From NCBI GenBank assembly GCA_900550765.1, contig URTC01000122.1, positions 1 to 5,761 of the forward strand: DNA of 5,761 nt, in the 5' to 3' direction. The stretch is from an uncultured Clostridia bacterium (GTDB taxonomy: Bacteria > Bacillota > Clostridia > Christensenellales > QALW01). The notes beneath the pieces were generated by a model. That model was not told where the DNA came from. It made no database searches and worked only from the letters and a program-made list of their open reading frames with translations. This document shows, piece by piece, positions 1 to 5,761 of the stretch (its first letter is position 1; each line of letters starts with the position of its first letter). The position numbers were made by a program, and so were the translations under genes.

Positions 1-1732
1 ATCGTTTTAATACATCATCGGTACCGATCATTCCGGTCATCAACTCTTTCACTGTACCGAGGCCTATTCCATTCGTCGAAGGAACCATACTCCAAACCGG
101 GACATTACCGATCTGCCCGGGTCGTTGTCCCTGATCGTTCACACTTTTCAGATAGATCGGTAAAGGATGTTCGCCCTCATAATAAGAACCGATCGGCAAG
201 CCGTCGGTAGCAGCCAGTACGGCCAACCCGACATCTTCCCGGCTCAGGTTTACATCCCGGGCAGTCTGCTGTTGATAATCCACCCGCATCGCCGGAGTCT
301 CCGGGCCCCAATTATTGGTTACCAGCATTACCGATGAATCTGCCCGCATGATCCCTTCAACCTGTGCACAGAGTGATTTTAATACTGCCGGATCGGGACC
401 TGAAATCATAAACTGAATCGGGAAATCCATATACATCAGGTTGTACTGTTTCATCCGCACATATGCCTGCGGATAATGAGAAGAAAGATAAGCCTGCAAT
501 TCATTCAAATGTTCCTTCAGAGCCGCCGGCGAAGTAAAATCAACGATCAGTTCCCCATAACTTAAAGCGGGCTCGGCCACCGTACGGACCAGATTATAAC
601 GCGAGGGAGTTCCACCCAAACTTGTGGTTACGGCGGTGATTTCAGGCCGACTCATCAAATATTTTTCCATACTGGCCAAATCTTTTTCGACAGTCTCAGG
701 ATTGGTACCGAAAGGCATTTTATATTCGATATACAATTGATTATAACTCAAGTCGGGAAAAAATCCCTGTTTTATAAACCGATAACCGTAAACACTAAAA
801 ACCAGTAAAATCACAGTAGCTACAATCCAGATCCAACGATAGTGGATGGCAAAACGGAGAAGTCGCTGATATTGCCGGTAAATTCTGCCATTGAACGGAT
901 TATCGGGTTCTCCCGGTTCGACCACTTTGGGTTTAAAAGCCCGGTCGGCCTGGATCGGAACATAAGCCAGCGCCAATATCCAGCTCAGCCATAGCGATAC
1001 AGCCAATACGATAAAAAGGTCACGGACATATTCGCCGGTTGTATCGGGCGACATATAGATCGGTAAAAAAGTCAGGATACCGATCGTAGTAGCCCCCAAC
1101 AATGCCCAAGCCGTTTTCTTCGTGATATTGACCAAAGCATCCGGCTTGGGAATCCCCCGTTTCATATCCACCATAATCCCGTCGGTAATAACGATGGCAT
1201 TATCGACCAGCATTCCCATAGCTACAATAAACGATGCCAGGGATACCCTTTGTAAAGTGCCGTGCATCATATGTAAAATCACAAAAGAACCCAAAACAAC
1301 TACCACCAATCCGATCCCGATTATATAACCACTACGGAATCCCATGGCTAACATCACCACGATGATCACAATCAATACAGATTCGATCAGGTTGACCATA
1401 AATACACTGATCGCATCTTTTACCCGGGTAGGCTGAAAAAATACTTTCTCGAAATTTATACCGGCAGGAATGATATTTTGCTTCAGTTCGTCCAATTTTT
1501 GATCGATTACTTTTCCCAACTGGATGATATTTCCCCCTTTTTGCATCGCTATCGATATAGCGATAGCCGGCAGCGTATCATATTTCAATCCCTCTTGCTG
1601 AGGCTGAACGTTCCCTTTGGTAATATCGGCCACGTCTCCCAAACGGATATCGTCTTCTTCGTGTCCCCGGATCAGGAGATTACGGATATCTTCAATTCCA
1701 TTGAAATCGCCGTCTATTCCTACGCGTTCTCT
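1..1732 (-). CDS. RND-family (AcrB/HAE1-like) efflux transporter, internal fragment
   Basis: This is the central part of an inner-membrane RND pump, which uses proton influx to export drugs, lipids or other amphiphiles through a periplasmic adaptor and an outer-membrane channel. The frame stays open for 577 codons and runs off the left edge. Fragment residues 1-100 match the end of the first periplasmic porter/docking region. Predicted helices follow at about 110-131, 135-155, 163-184, 205-227, 237-259 and 298-315 (TM2-TM7 of the usual 12), and the second periplasmic domain begins after 320. The TM4 motif LVDNAIVITDG at 175-185 aligns with AcrB D407/D408: Asp177 is kept and the second position is Asn178. 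FFPD at 324-327 is the typical entry to the second porter half. About 240 N-terminal residues including TM1 are missing, because the frame meets TAA at 1735-1733 and the homology breaks down. The C-terminal third lies outside the window. The substrate cannot be told. The family call is very sure; the Bacteroidota origin is inference. Confidence 0.93.
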
Positions 1733-1815
1733 TTATTCCCCAAAGGTTACGCTTGCATCCATACGGTATTTTTTAGGAAAGCTTGAAATTCTCTAACAGG
1801 TTGTGCTATTAGACC
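1733..1815 (-). other. Degraded 5' edge of the RND fragment and junction to unrelated DNA
   Basis: Upstream of the open RND frame, RND-like coding can still be read only by switching frame several times. Minus-strand peptides are EFQAFLKNTV at about 1791-1762, DASVTFG at about 1759-1739, NKE at 1737-1729, then ERVGIDGDF in the main frame. Joined, these look like a normal stretch of the pump's periplasmic domain. Restoring one frame needs three small insertions (about 2, 1 and 2 bases) within some 35 bases. No RND-like peptide is seen beyond about 1800-1815, where the ribosome binding site of the next gene begins on the other strand. I see no inverted repeats, target duplication or transposase, so an insertion element does not explain the break. 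Dense indels followed by loss of homology suit a low-quality read end and a chimeric contig join; a genuine decayed gene edge is the alternative. Confidence 0.6.
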
Positions 1816-1817
1816 TC

Positions 1818-1826
1818 AAGGCGGTG
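1818..1826 (+). promoter_or_regulatory. Ribosome binding site deciding the TTG start at 1832
   Basis: AAGGCGGTG lies 5 bases before the TTG at 1832 and resembles the AGGAGGTG anti-16S core with one mismatch. No ATG lies nearby in frame, so this site is the main support for the TTG start. Confidence 0.6.
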
Positions 1827-1831
1827 ATTTT

Positions 1832-2365
1832 TTGAAAAAAATAAAAGAATCGTTGTTCTTTATCGTTTCTCTTATCCTTCTGACAGGTTTATCGGCTTTT
1901 CTTTTTACCAGAGAGGAGAACACCTATTTGCGGGATACTTTTGGGAATGCTGCTTTTTGGCGTTTTGCTTGGAGCGGGTACGCAAAAGCAATGGCTGTCT
2001 CCTTTGTTCCGGTTCTTCTGCTTGCCTTTTTTCGGTATGCGCTTAAAGGGAGGTTTTATCATAGCTTCCTGTTTTGTTCTTTATGGAATGTGATTTTAAG
2101 CAGCGTTTTTGCAGCCGTTGTTCTTATTTTGGATAAGATTCGTATATTCGGGGTTCCGATGGCAGCATATGATTCAAGCTCTTTGGAGCATCCAACGGTA
2201 TCCGTCTGGCAGGGAATAACAGGCCTGGACATCGCTGTCGCCCTGCAGATAGGGGTTTTCGTCTCTTTTGTATTTTGGATGCTCGAATTGCTTTTTAGCC
2301 GGAAGAAAAAAGACGATGCGGATAAGGTCCCGCAATTGATCGATCCTGTATCTAAGCCGGAATGA
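1832..2365 (+). CDS. Putative four-helix membrane protein, family unknown
   Basis: I do not recognise this 177-residue protein. It starts at TTG behind a fair ribosome binding site and opens with MKKIKESL, a positively charged N-terminus before the first hydrophobic segment. Four likely membrane segments lie at about 8-25, 54-69, 78-100 and 132-155. Charged, lysine-rich residues follow (SRKKKDDADK, 156-165) and a short polar tail ends the protein. The 26-53 and 101-131 loops hold several aromatic residues but no catalytic motif that I can name. The helix pattern, charge distribution and lack of internal stops suggest a real gene rather than a shadow. It converges on pnuC with 176 bases between the two stops. 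No promoter can be assigned, since the DNA directly upstream belongs to the RND fragment and may be foreign to this genome. Its neighbours give no clear hint of function. Confidence 0.66.
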   Translation: MKKIKESLFFIVSLILLTGLSAFLFTREENTYLRDTFGNAAFWRFAWSGYAKAMAVSFVPVLLLAFFRYALKGRFYHSFLFCSLWNVILSSVFAAVVLILDKIRIFGVPMAAYDSSSLEHPTVSVWQGITGLDIAVALQIGVFVSFVFWMLELLFSRKKKDDADKVPQLIDPVSKPE

Positions 2366-2541
2366 ACGGAAGCTTTCGTTTTACAGAAAGACGGAGCTGG
2401 TTTCCTTTTGTTTCTTTGCCGCTGCATTTTTTATTCTATTCTGAAAATCCTTTTTCTCTGCGGGAAGAGGGAAAAAGGCATTCGGCCGGACGTGCAGAAA
2501 ACGGGAATAGTTTCGGCTTCCCTTTTCGGGGCAGGAGCAGA
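2366..2541. other. Convergent intergenic gap, no supported gene
   Basis: This gap lies between the stops of the plus-strand membrane protein and of pnuC. The only candidate terminator is a weak 5-bp hairpin, GGGAA/TTCCC with a 10-base loop, at about 2505-2524 followed by TTTTC. It could end the plus-strand transcript, but it is not convincing. A 73-codon plus-strand frame that starts in the stop of the upstream gene has a Phe/Arg/Ser-rich composition and no ribosome binding site, and it runs into pnuC. I treat it as spurious. Confidence 0.4.
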
Positions 2542-3249
2542 TTATTCTGCCGATTGCTGCATCTGCTGTTTTTTTCTTTTTGACCAGCTGATAAAGCCGT
2601 AGATATCATTGATAAAAAACAGCAGAAAGCAGATTATAACGGACAGATAAGACGCGTCCTCTAAGGCGGCCATCGTCCATAAAACAATTAAAACGGCGTC
2701 GTTTAACGCATAGGCGAGCGCATAATAAGCGCTTCTTCGAAACGTTAGATAGGAGGCAAGAAAGCTTGTAGCCACCGATACGGTGCTGGGAATCAAATTC
2801 GCGGTATGAAGCGCAGCGAGAATAAAGTAAAAAGCGAAGGTTACGGCAGCCGTTAAAGCAAACATAAAAACGGTTTCCCGACGGTTGAGCTTGTTGATTT
2901 TTACTTGCGCTTTATTTCCGTTGTAGGGGTTTTTCAGCCAGGATATCCATGAAAAAACTGCCATGGGCAGGGTCATGCCCAGATAGGTGATCATCTCCCC
3001 ATAATAGGCGAATGTAAAGGAGATTGCGCCGTATAACAGACTGAAGAGGATGATGAGCAGCTGACCGAAGGGATGGCCTTTTGCGCAAAAGATCAGGGAG
3101 GTCACGCCGATCAGGGAGGATAGAAGCGTGAAATAATTTTCTCTGTCAAACAGCAAAAACGACAGGAGAATACAACAAACGGAGATTCCCCAAAGTGCCA
3201 GCTCGCCCTTGGAAAAATAATGTATCGTTGATTTTATTTTTTGGAACAT
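2542..3249 (-). CDS. pnuC: PnuC-family nicotinamide riboside/mononucleotide (vitamin precursor) transporter
   Basis: PnuC proteins are SWEET-like seven-helix facilitators that bring nicotinamide riboside or related precursors into the cell, where phosphorylation traps them for NAD synthesis. The 235-residue length is close to the roughly 240 of well-known PnuCs. The hydrophobic segments are evenly spaced. FSWISWLKNPYNG, just after the middle helix, matches the family Trp-rich W..WLKNP signature, and FFINDIYGFISWSK at the C-terminus matches the family NDIYG..NW ending. The cytoplasmic tail KRKKQQMQQ is basic. I start at ATG 3249, which lies 7 bases after AGGAGGG. The in-frame TTG at 3255 is only one base from that site, too close for initiation. 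The gene has its own promoter and an attenuator-like leader. Relatives carry thiamine (PnuT), riboflavin (PnuX) or deoxynucleosides (PnuN), so the substrate is not certain. No NAD biosynthetic gene adjoins it in this window. Confidence 0.9.
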   Translation of the reverse strand: MFQKIKSTIHYFSKGELALWGISVCCILLSFLLFDRENYFTLLSSLIGVTSLIFCAKGHPFGQLLIILFSLLYGAISFTFAYYGEMITYLGMTLPMAVFSWISWLKNPYNGNKAQVKINKLNRRETVFMFALTAAVTFAFYFILAALHTANLIPSTVSVATSFLASYLTFRRSAYYALAYALNDAVLIVLWTMAALEDASYLSVIICFLLFFINDIYGFISWSKRKKQQMQQSAE

Positions 3250-3256
3250 AAACAAT

Positions 3257-3263
3257 CCCTCCT
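3257..3263 (-). promoter_or_regulatory. pnuC ribosome binding site (selects ATG at 3249)
   Basis: AGGAGGG on the minus strand is a near-perfect Shine-Dalgarno sequence with 7 bases before ATG. It comes directly after the U-run of the leader terminator, so translation is possible only when RNA polymerase reads through. Confidence 0.85.
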
Positions 3264-3323
3264 AAAAAAACAAGCACCCGCAAGCATATCTTCAAAGACC
3301 TAACGATATGCTTTCGGATGCTT
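3264..3323 (-). terminator. Intrinsic terminator in the pnuC leader (attenuator)
   Basis: In the minus-strand RNA, the arm at 3323-3305 (AAGCAUCCGAAAGCAUAUC) pairs with the arm at 3290-3272 (GAUAUGCUUGCGGGUGCUU). The 19 positions give 17 Watson-Crick pairs, one G-U and one A-G mismatch, closing a 14-base loop. A G and seven U residues (3270-3264) follow directly. This is a very strong Rho-independent terminator placed between the promoter and the ribosome binding site of pnuC, which is the layout of transcription attenuation. It is not the end signal of an upstream operon, because the promoter lies just before it. Confidence 0.85.
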
Positions 3324-3331
3324 TTCGCATC
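3317..3331 (-). ncRNA. Alternative hairpin overlapping the terminator arm (possible antiterminator)
   Basis: GAUGC-GAAAA-GCAUC folds into a 5-bp stem that uses 3317-3321, bases which also form the foot of the terminator's 5' arm. The two structures cannot fully coexist. Just 5' of it, CUGCC-ACCG-GGCAG (3346-3333) forms another 5-bp stem. Together these make a compact leader of about 85 bases from the predicted start to the U-run. I could not match it to the TPP, FMN, preQ1, SAM, THF or NAD+-II consensus as I remember them. Whether a ligand, a protein or nothing controls the switch is unknown. Confidence 0.5.
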
Positions 3332-3355
3332 TCTGCCCGGTGGCAGGTTGACTAT

Positions 3356-3384
3356 AGTATAGCATGCCCTCGGTTAAATGGCAA
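3356..3384 (-). promoter_or_regulatory. Sigma-A type promoter of pnuC
   Basis: On the minus strand, TTGCCA (3384-3379) and TATACT (3361-3356) are separated by exactly 17 bases. The -10 is preceded by TGC, giving an extended -10. A-rich tracts upstream (about 3407-3388) could act as an UP element. The predicted transcription start is near 3349, so the leader begins just before the CUGCC hairpin. It is the clearest promoter in the window. Confidence 0.82.
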
Positions 3385-3491
3385 CCTGTTTTTGTGATTT
3401 TTTGTCCATGAGACGGCAAGAGCATAGCTTTGGAAGGAAACGGTAGGAACTTTTTTTCTTCTGTGCCTTTGAAGTTTGCCGCGAGAAATAG
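3385..3491. other. Intergenic spacer without supported gene
   Basis: This lies between the pnuC promoter and the terminator behind the isomerase operon. I see A/T tracts near the promoter but no start codon with a ribosome binding site, no tRNA-like fold and no repeat. It is part of the 373-base gap between the two minus-strand genes; the remaining parts of that gap are described as separate elements. Confidence 0.5.
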
Positions 3492-3518
3492 AAAAAGTCC
3501 AATAAAATTGGACTTTTT
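3492..3518. terminator. Symmetric Rho-independent terminator, likely for the isomerase operon
   Basis: The 12-base arms AAAAAGTCCAAT (3492-3503) and ATTGGACTTTTT (3507-3518) are perfect inverted repeats around a 3-base loop. Read from the minus strand, the stem ends in UUUUUCU, and on the plus strand in TTTTTT, so it can work in both directions. The nearest gene that needs it is the minus-strand isomerase, about 105 bases upstream in its transcript. Its G+C core is only 3 bp, so its strength is moderate. Confidence 0.72.
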
Positions 3519-3578
3519 TATACAGAGGACTGCCGCTTTCTTACTGGAAAAGGAAAAACGGCGCGTTTGGCTTTGACA

Positions 3579-3614
3579 CCTGCCCTTGGGGATTCTCCAA
3601 GGAGAAACGGCAGG
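3579..3614 (-). terminator. Stem-loop directly after the isomerase stop
   Basis: CCTGCC (3579-3584) pairs with GGCAGG (3609-3614), and CTTGG (3585-3589) pairs with CCAAG (3597-3601), giving an 11-bp stem with a 7-base bulge on one side. It begins 9 bases past the isomerase stop. No U-run follows on the minus strand, so it may be a 3'-end stabilising structure or the first part of a two-hairpin terminator rather than a complete terminator. Confidence 0.5.
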
Positions 3615-3622
3615 AAGTCGGG

Positions 3623-5125
3623 TTATAGAATCACATATTCGGCCGAAAGCAGCTGAGCTACTTTTTCAAATAACGCGGCGTTTTTGCCTACGCTCATGGC
3701 CAAATGATGGGTGGGCGCATAGCGGAACCATTGGTCCATATAGCTGTCCGGGTCAGTTTTAAAACGGATGTGCGTCTGCGTATTTCCGATGGTTAAAATC
3801 GGGTGGCGGATGGCCTCGGCCTCGCTGATAATTATCCGTAGATTTCCCTCGGCAGTCTGGGTCAGCCCTAACAGGGTAACGTCGCCGGCCACGACGTTGG
3901 CCTCTACCGAAATGCCGCTGCCCTTTTTGCCGTGATAAACGCCCATGCCGCGCAGAACGGGCTTACCGTCGCTTATTTTAATATGGAAGGGACCGTCGTG
4001 CCCTAAAATAATACTGCCTACCACGTAATCGGTCGCTACGATTTCACAGAAGCTGCCGCCGGTATTTAAAATATCACAAATCTTCATCGCCACGCCGGTT
4101 TTGATGTCGCCTTCGCCTGCACAGGGGATGCCGGCCGCCGTTAAAAGCGAGTGGCCTACAATAAAGCCGGACTGCAGATCTTCATAGGGGTAGCCGTCGC
4201 TGCTGTGGTAGTAGTAGGAGAGCGCGTCTAAGTCATAGGCCTTTACCATCTTTTCCTGGGCACAGGCCACCTTGGCAGACCATTCCAGCTGCTGGGGCGT
4301 GGGCTTGCGCACCCGCGGATCAGAGGGGGAGTCTCCCTCAATGCGGAAGAAATCCGAAATAACGCTGAGCTTTTCCTGCACCTGGTCGGGGGTAACTTCA
4401 TCCATATAGCGCTGAAGGTCGCACATTTCCAAAATTTCCACATGCAGCCCTAACTGTGCCTGCAGCATGGTAAAATCGTTGTACATATCCAGCATACCGC
4501 TGTAGTTGTTGCCCAAAAAGCCCATGCGGGTATGGCGCAGCGCCCGCTTTACGCCGGCGGCGCGCGTCCACTGCTCGATCTCCTTCCAGGCTTTTATGGC
4601 TTCGGGCCGGGCGGCAGTACATTCATCGGAAACGGCAAAATCGGGCTGTTCTTCTAACCCCAGCAGACCGTTGACGATATGGCAGGGGATCCTGGCCCGG
4701 TTAAACGCGTTGGCGATTTCGGGAATCGGGCAGGCTACGCACTGGGCCAGCCATTCGTCCGTAGAGGTTTTGGCATAGTTCATCTGCACGGCGGGCTGCA
4801 GGTTCAAGATCACCACAGGCGCTGTACATTGCTGGTGCACCGGCAGTACGGTGGAGCTGGTAAAGTACGTGGCCGCATGGCAGAAAATCAGGTCCACGTT
4901 ATGGCTGTTGAACCATTCGCCGGCGGCGCGGCCGCTGGTTTCGTCATCTACCAAGCCTAAGCTATAGACGTCCGCCCATTGCGAGATCTTGGCTTCAATA
5001 AAACGGTTATAGCAGAGCAGCCGTTCGCGCATGCCTTCGAATTGGGCCCAATAGGCATGCAGTCCTGCACTGTAAAGGCCGATTCGTGGCCGGGGCGAGG
5101 GTTTCAGCTTGGAAATTGTTTGCAT
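3623..5125 (-). CDS. L-fucose/L-arabinose isomerase superfamily protein (sugar isomerase)
   Basis: Members of this superfamily interconvert aldose and ketose sugars in the cytoplasm with a bound Mn2+. The 500-residue length equals that of AraA. Residues 13-36 (RIGLYSAGLHAYWAQF and onward) form the first Rossmann-like strand and loop, residues 75-120 a second strand-loop unit, and the C-terminal half carries the active site. The four metal or catalytic positions of AraA (Glu306, Glu333, His350, His450 in E. coli) have clear counterparts: Glu338 in CAGEGDIKTG, Glu361 in GSFCEI, His376 in LGHDGP and His473/474 in PTHHLA. The enzyme should therefore be active, but the sequence is far from classical AraA or FucI, so the sugar cannot be named. 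The start ATG has AAGGAGAA 5 bases upstream, overlapping the stop of the WbsX-like gene. The 11-base gap implies one operon. GC content is visibly higher than in the pnuC region. Family call sure; activity inferred. Confidence 0.87.
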   Translation of the reverse strand: MQTISKLKPSPRPRIGLYSAGLHAYWAQFEGMRERLLCYNRFIEAKISQWADVYSLGLVDDETSGRAAGEWFNSHNVDLIFCHAATYFTSSTVLPVHQQCTAPVVILNLQPAVQMNYAKTSTDEWLAQCVACPIPEIANAFNRARIPCHIVNGLLGLEEQPDFAVSDECTAARPEAIKAWKEIEQWTRAAGVKRALRHTRMGFLGNNYSGMLDMYNDFTMLQAQLGLHVEILEMCDLQRYMDEVTPDQVQEKLSVISDFFRIEGDSPSDPRVRKPTPQQLEWSAKVACAQEKMVKAYDLDALSYYYHSSDGYPYEDLQSGFIVGHSLLTAAGIPCAGEGDIKTGVAMKICDILNTGGSFCEIVATDYVVGSIILGHDGPFHIKISDGKPVLRGMGVYHGKKGSGISVEANVVAGDVTLLGLTQTAEGNLRIIISEAEAIRHPILTIGNTQTHIRFKTDPDSYMDQWFRYAPTHHLAMSVGKNAALFEKVAQLLSAEYVIL

Positions 5126-5130
5126 AAATA

Positions 5131-5138
5131 TTCTCCTT
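5131..5138 (-). promoter_or_regulatory. Ribosome binding site of the isomerase, overlapping the upstream stop
   Basis: AAGGAGAA on the minus strand sits 5 bases before ATG 5125 and shares bases with the TAA stop (5139-5137) of the WbsX-like gene. Ribosomes ending there could restart on the isomerase, so the two are probably translationally coupled. Confidence 0.75.
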
Positions 5139-5760
5139 ATCCTTCAAAAACTTTTTTTATGGCTTCTAAATATGCGTAGCCGTATTCGGTATCCGGCTCT
5201 AAATAGCTGCCCTCGGTCCATTCGTTCCAGGCGTTGATCACAAACATTTTAGTGTTTAACTGGCTGCAATCCAGGTAATCCTTTGCCAACTGCAGACCGG
5301 CTTCAAAATCTTTGGGCGAGGTGTCCATTACGTTGCAGAAGGGATACTCCAGCGGCTCAATCACGTCGGTTTGGGCACACCGGGGCGTGGAATCCCAGCC
5401 CATGGAAACATTGGGGTAGTAGGGCAGCAGCTTGCTGGAGCCTAACCGCTTGGTAATGGCGCGCATCTGTTCCAGTGCGCTTTGATAGGAGCCGATGGGA
5501 TATTCGGATTGCACATAGTGAAACCAAACGTAGGAGGTCATGCTGTCAAAGCCCAGCTGATAAAGGATTTCGTCATTCAGAATCAGATTCGTATCTTCGC
5601 CGGTGCGCAGAATGGGCCGTTCGATTAAAATACCGTTGAGGTGCAGCTTTCCCAGCCCCGCGTTTTTGACGCGTTCACGGAAGTCGTTCAGAACGCGTTT
5701 TGCTTCTTCGATGCCGCCCATCTCCTGTAAAAACAGGGGCAGATCATAAATGGAAAAATA
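5137..5760 (-). CDS. WbsX/GH99-like glycan-active protein, C-terminal fragment
   Basis: The frame is open from the right edge, so the 5' end lies outside. An internal ATG at 5721 is not the start, because the coding frame continues upstream through YFSIYDLPLFLQE. The 207 visible residues carry the hallmarks of the WbsX (glycosyl hydrolase 99-like) family: FDSMTSYVWFHY at about 71-82, YYPNVSMGWDSTPR at about 114-127, and near the end INAWNEWTEGSYLEPDTEYG (about 175-194), the family's best-known signature. That motif holds the acidic pair of the (beta/alpha)8 barrel. Family members occur in O-antigen and capsule clusters and in glycan-degradation loci; relatives in GH99/GH71 are endo-alpha-mannosidases and alpha-glucanases. 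Full-length members are usually about 350 residues or more, so roughly the C-terminal half is present. No signal peptide or membrane segment is visible in this part. It shares an operon with the isomerase. Whether it acts as hydrolase or transferase cannot be decided here. Confidence 0.88.
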   Translation of the reverse strand, partial: YFSIYDLPLFLQEMGGIEEAKRVLNDFRERVKNAGLGKLHLNGILIERPILRTGEDTNLILNDEILYQLGFDSMTSYVWFHYVQSEYPIGSYQSALEQMRAITKRLGSSKLLPYYPNVSMGWDSTPRCAQTDVIEPLEYPFCNVMDTSPKDFEAGLQLAKDYLDCSQLNTKMFVINAWNEWTEGSYLEPDTEYGYAYLEAIKKVFEG

Positions 5761-5761
5761 C

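Noticed and set aside
1733..1735. In-frame TAA as proof of a natural pseudogene
   Set aside because: It lies in a cluster of apparent indels at the edge of homology, which sequencing or assembly error explains at least as well.
1779..1784. HindIII site at the junction as a sign of a cloning join
   Set aside because: AAGCTT also occurs at 2370 and 2762, so the site is not special, and RND-like peptide sequence appears to continue past it.
1478..1786. Plus-strand 102-codon open frame over the RND fragment edge
   Set aside because: It is antisense to a strongly supported RND frame, has no ribosome binding site and no recognisable motif; its length follows from codon bias on the other strand.
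2059..2427. Minus-strand 122-codon frame opposite the membrane protein
   Set aside because: It has no ribosome binding site, its composition lacks domain character, and it overlaps the better supported plus-strand gene almost entirely.
2362..2602. Plus-strand short frames starting at or near the stop of the membrane protein
   Set aside because: The ATGA overlap looked like translational coupling, but the peptides are low-complexity Phe/Arg/Ser/Leu, lack a Shine-Dalgarno sequence and run into the 3' end of pnuC on the other strand.
3264..3282. GGGTGCTTG in the pnuC leader as part of a TPP riboswitch
   Set aside because: The short match to the TPP P2 stem stands alone: CUGAGA and the ACCUGAUCUGG region are missing, and these bases are already the 3' arm of the terminator.
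4506..4960. Two overlapping plus-strand open frames inside the isomerase gene
   Set aside because: Both are antisense shadows of the GC-rich isomerase coding sequence, whose active-site motifs fix the true frame.
1..5761. CRISPR arrays, tRNA/rRNA genes, insertion sequences and attachment sites
   Set aside because: I looked for evenly spaced repeats, cloverleaf-like segments, transposase motifs and terminal inverted repeats on both strands and found none.

Overview
The window appears to join two unrelated pieces of DNA. Bases 1 to about 1800 carry, on the minus strand, the middle of an inner-membrane RND (AcrB-type, HAE1-like) efflux pump gene. Its sequence style (LVDNAIVITDG motif, codon use, many CCG/CGG/TTG codons) suggests a Bacteroidota gut bacterium. 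Bases from about 1815 to 5761 look like a low-to-mid GC Gram-positive (Bacillota, Clostridia/Oscillospiraceae-like): strong AGGAGG-type ribosome binding sites, TTG starts, U-tailed intrinsic terminators and a consensus sigma-A promoter. These taxonomic calls come from reading the proteins, not from a search.

Layout. (1) 1-1732, minus: RND pump fragment of 577 residues, open at the left edge and lacking its first ~240 residues. (2) 1733-1815: a degraded junction where RND-like peptides continue in shifting frames and then stop. (3) 1832-2365, plus: an unrecognised four-helix membrane protein with a good ribosome binding site. (4) 2366-2541: a 176-base convergent gap with no convincing element. 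(5) 2542-3249, minus: PnuC-family vitamin/nucleoside transporter. (6) 3250-3622: the pnuC promoter, and a leader holding a strong terminator plus an overlapping alternative hairpin (a likely attenuator or riboswitch of unassigned class), then two terminator-like hairpins behind the next operon. (7) 3623-5125, minus: a 500-residue sugar isomerase of the L-fucose/L-arabinose isomerase superfamily with all four metal-ligand positions present. (8) 5137-5760, minus: the C-terminal 207 residues of a WbsX/GH99-like protein, open at the right edge, translationally linked to the isomerase.

How the genes relate. The WbsX-like protein and the isomerase form a tight two-gene operon, presumably for uptake-independent processing or building of an unusual glycan. 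pnuC is a separate transcription unit with its own promoter and attenuator, and probably responds to a cofactor or precursor pool. The RND fragment has no functional link to the rest; I interpret it as assembly chimerism or, less likely, a real recombination scar. The leader of pnuC is the best candidate for undescribed biology here.
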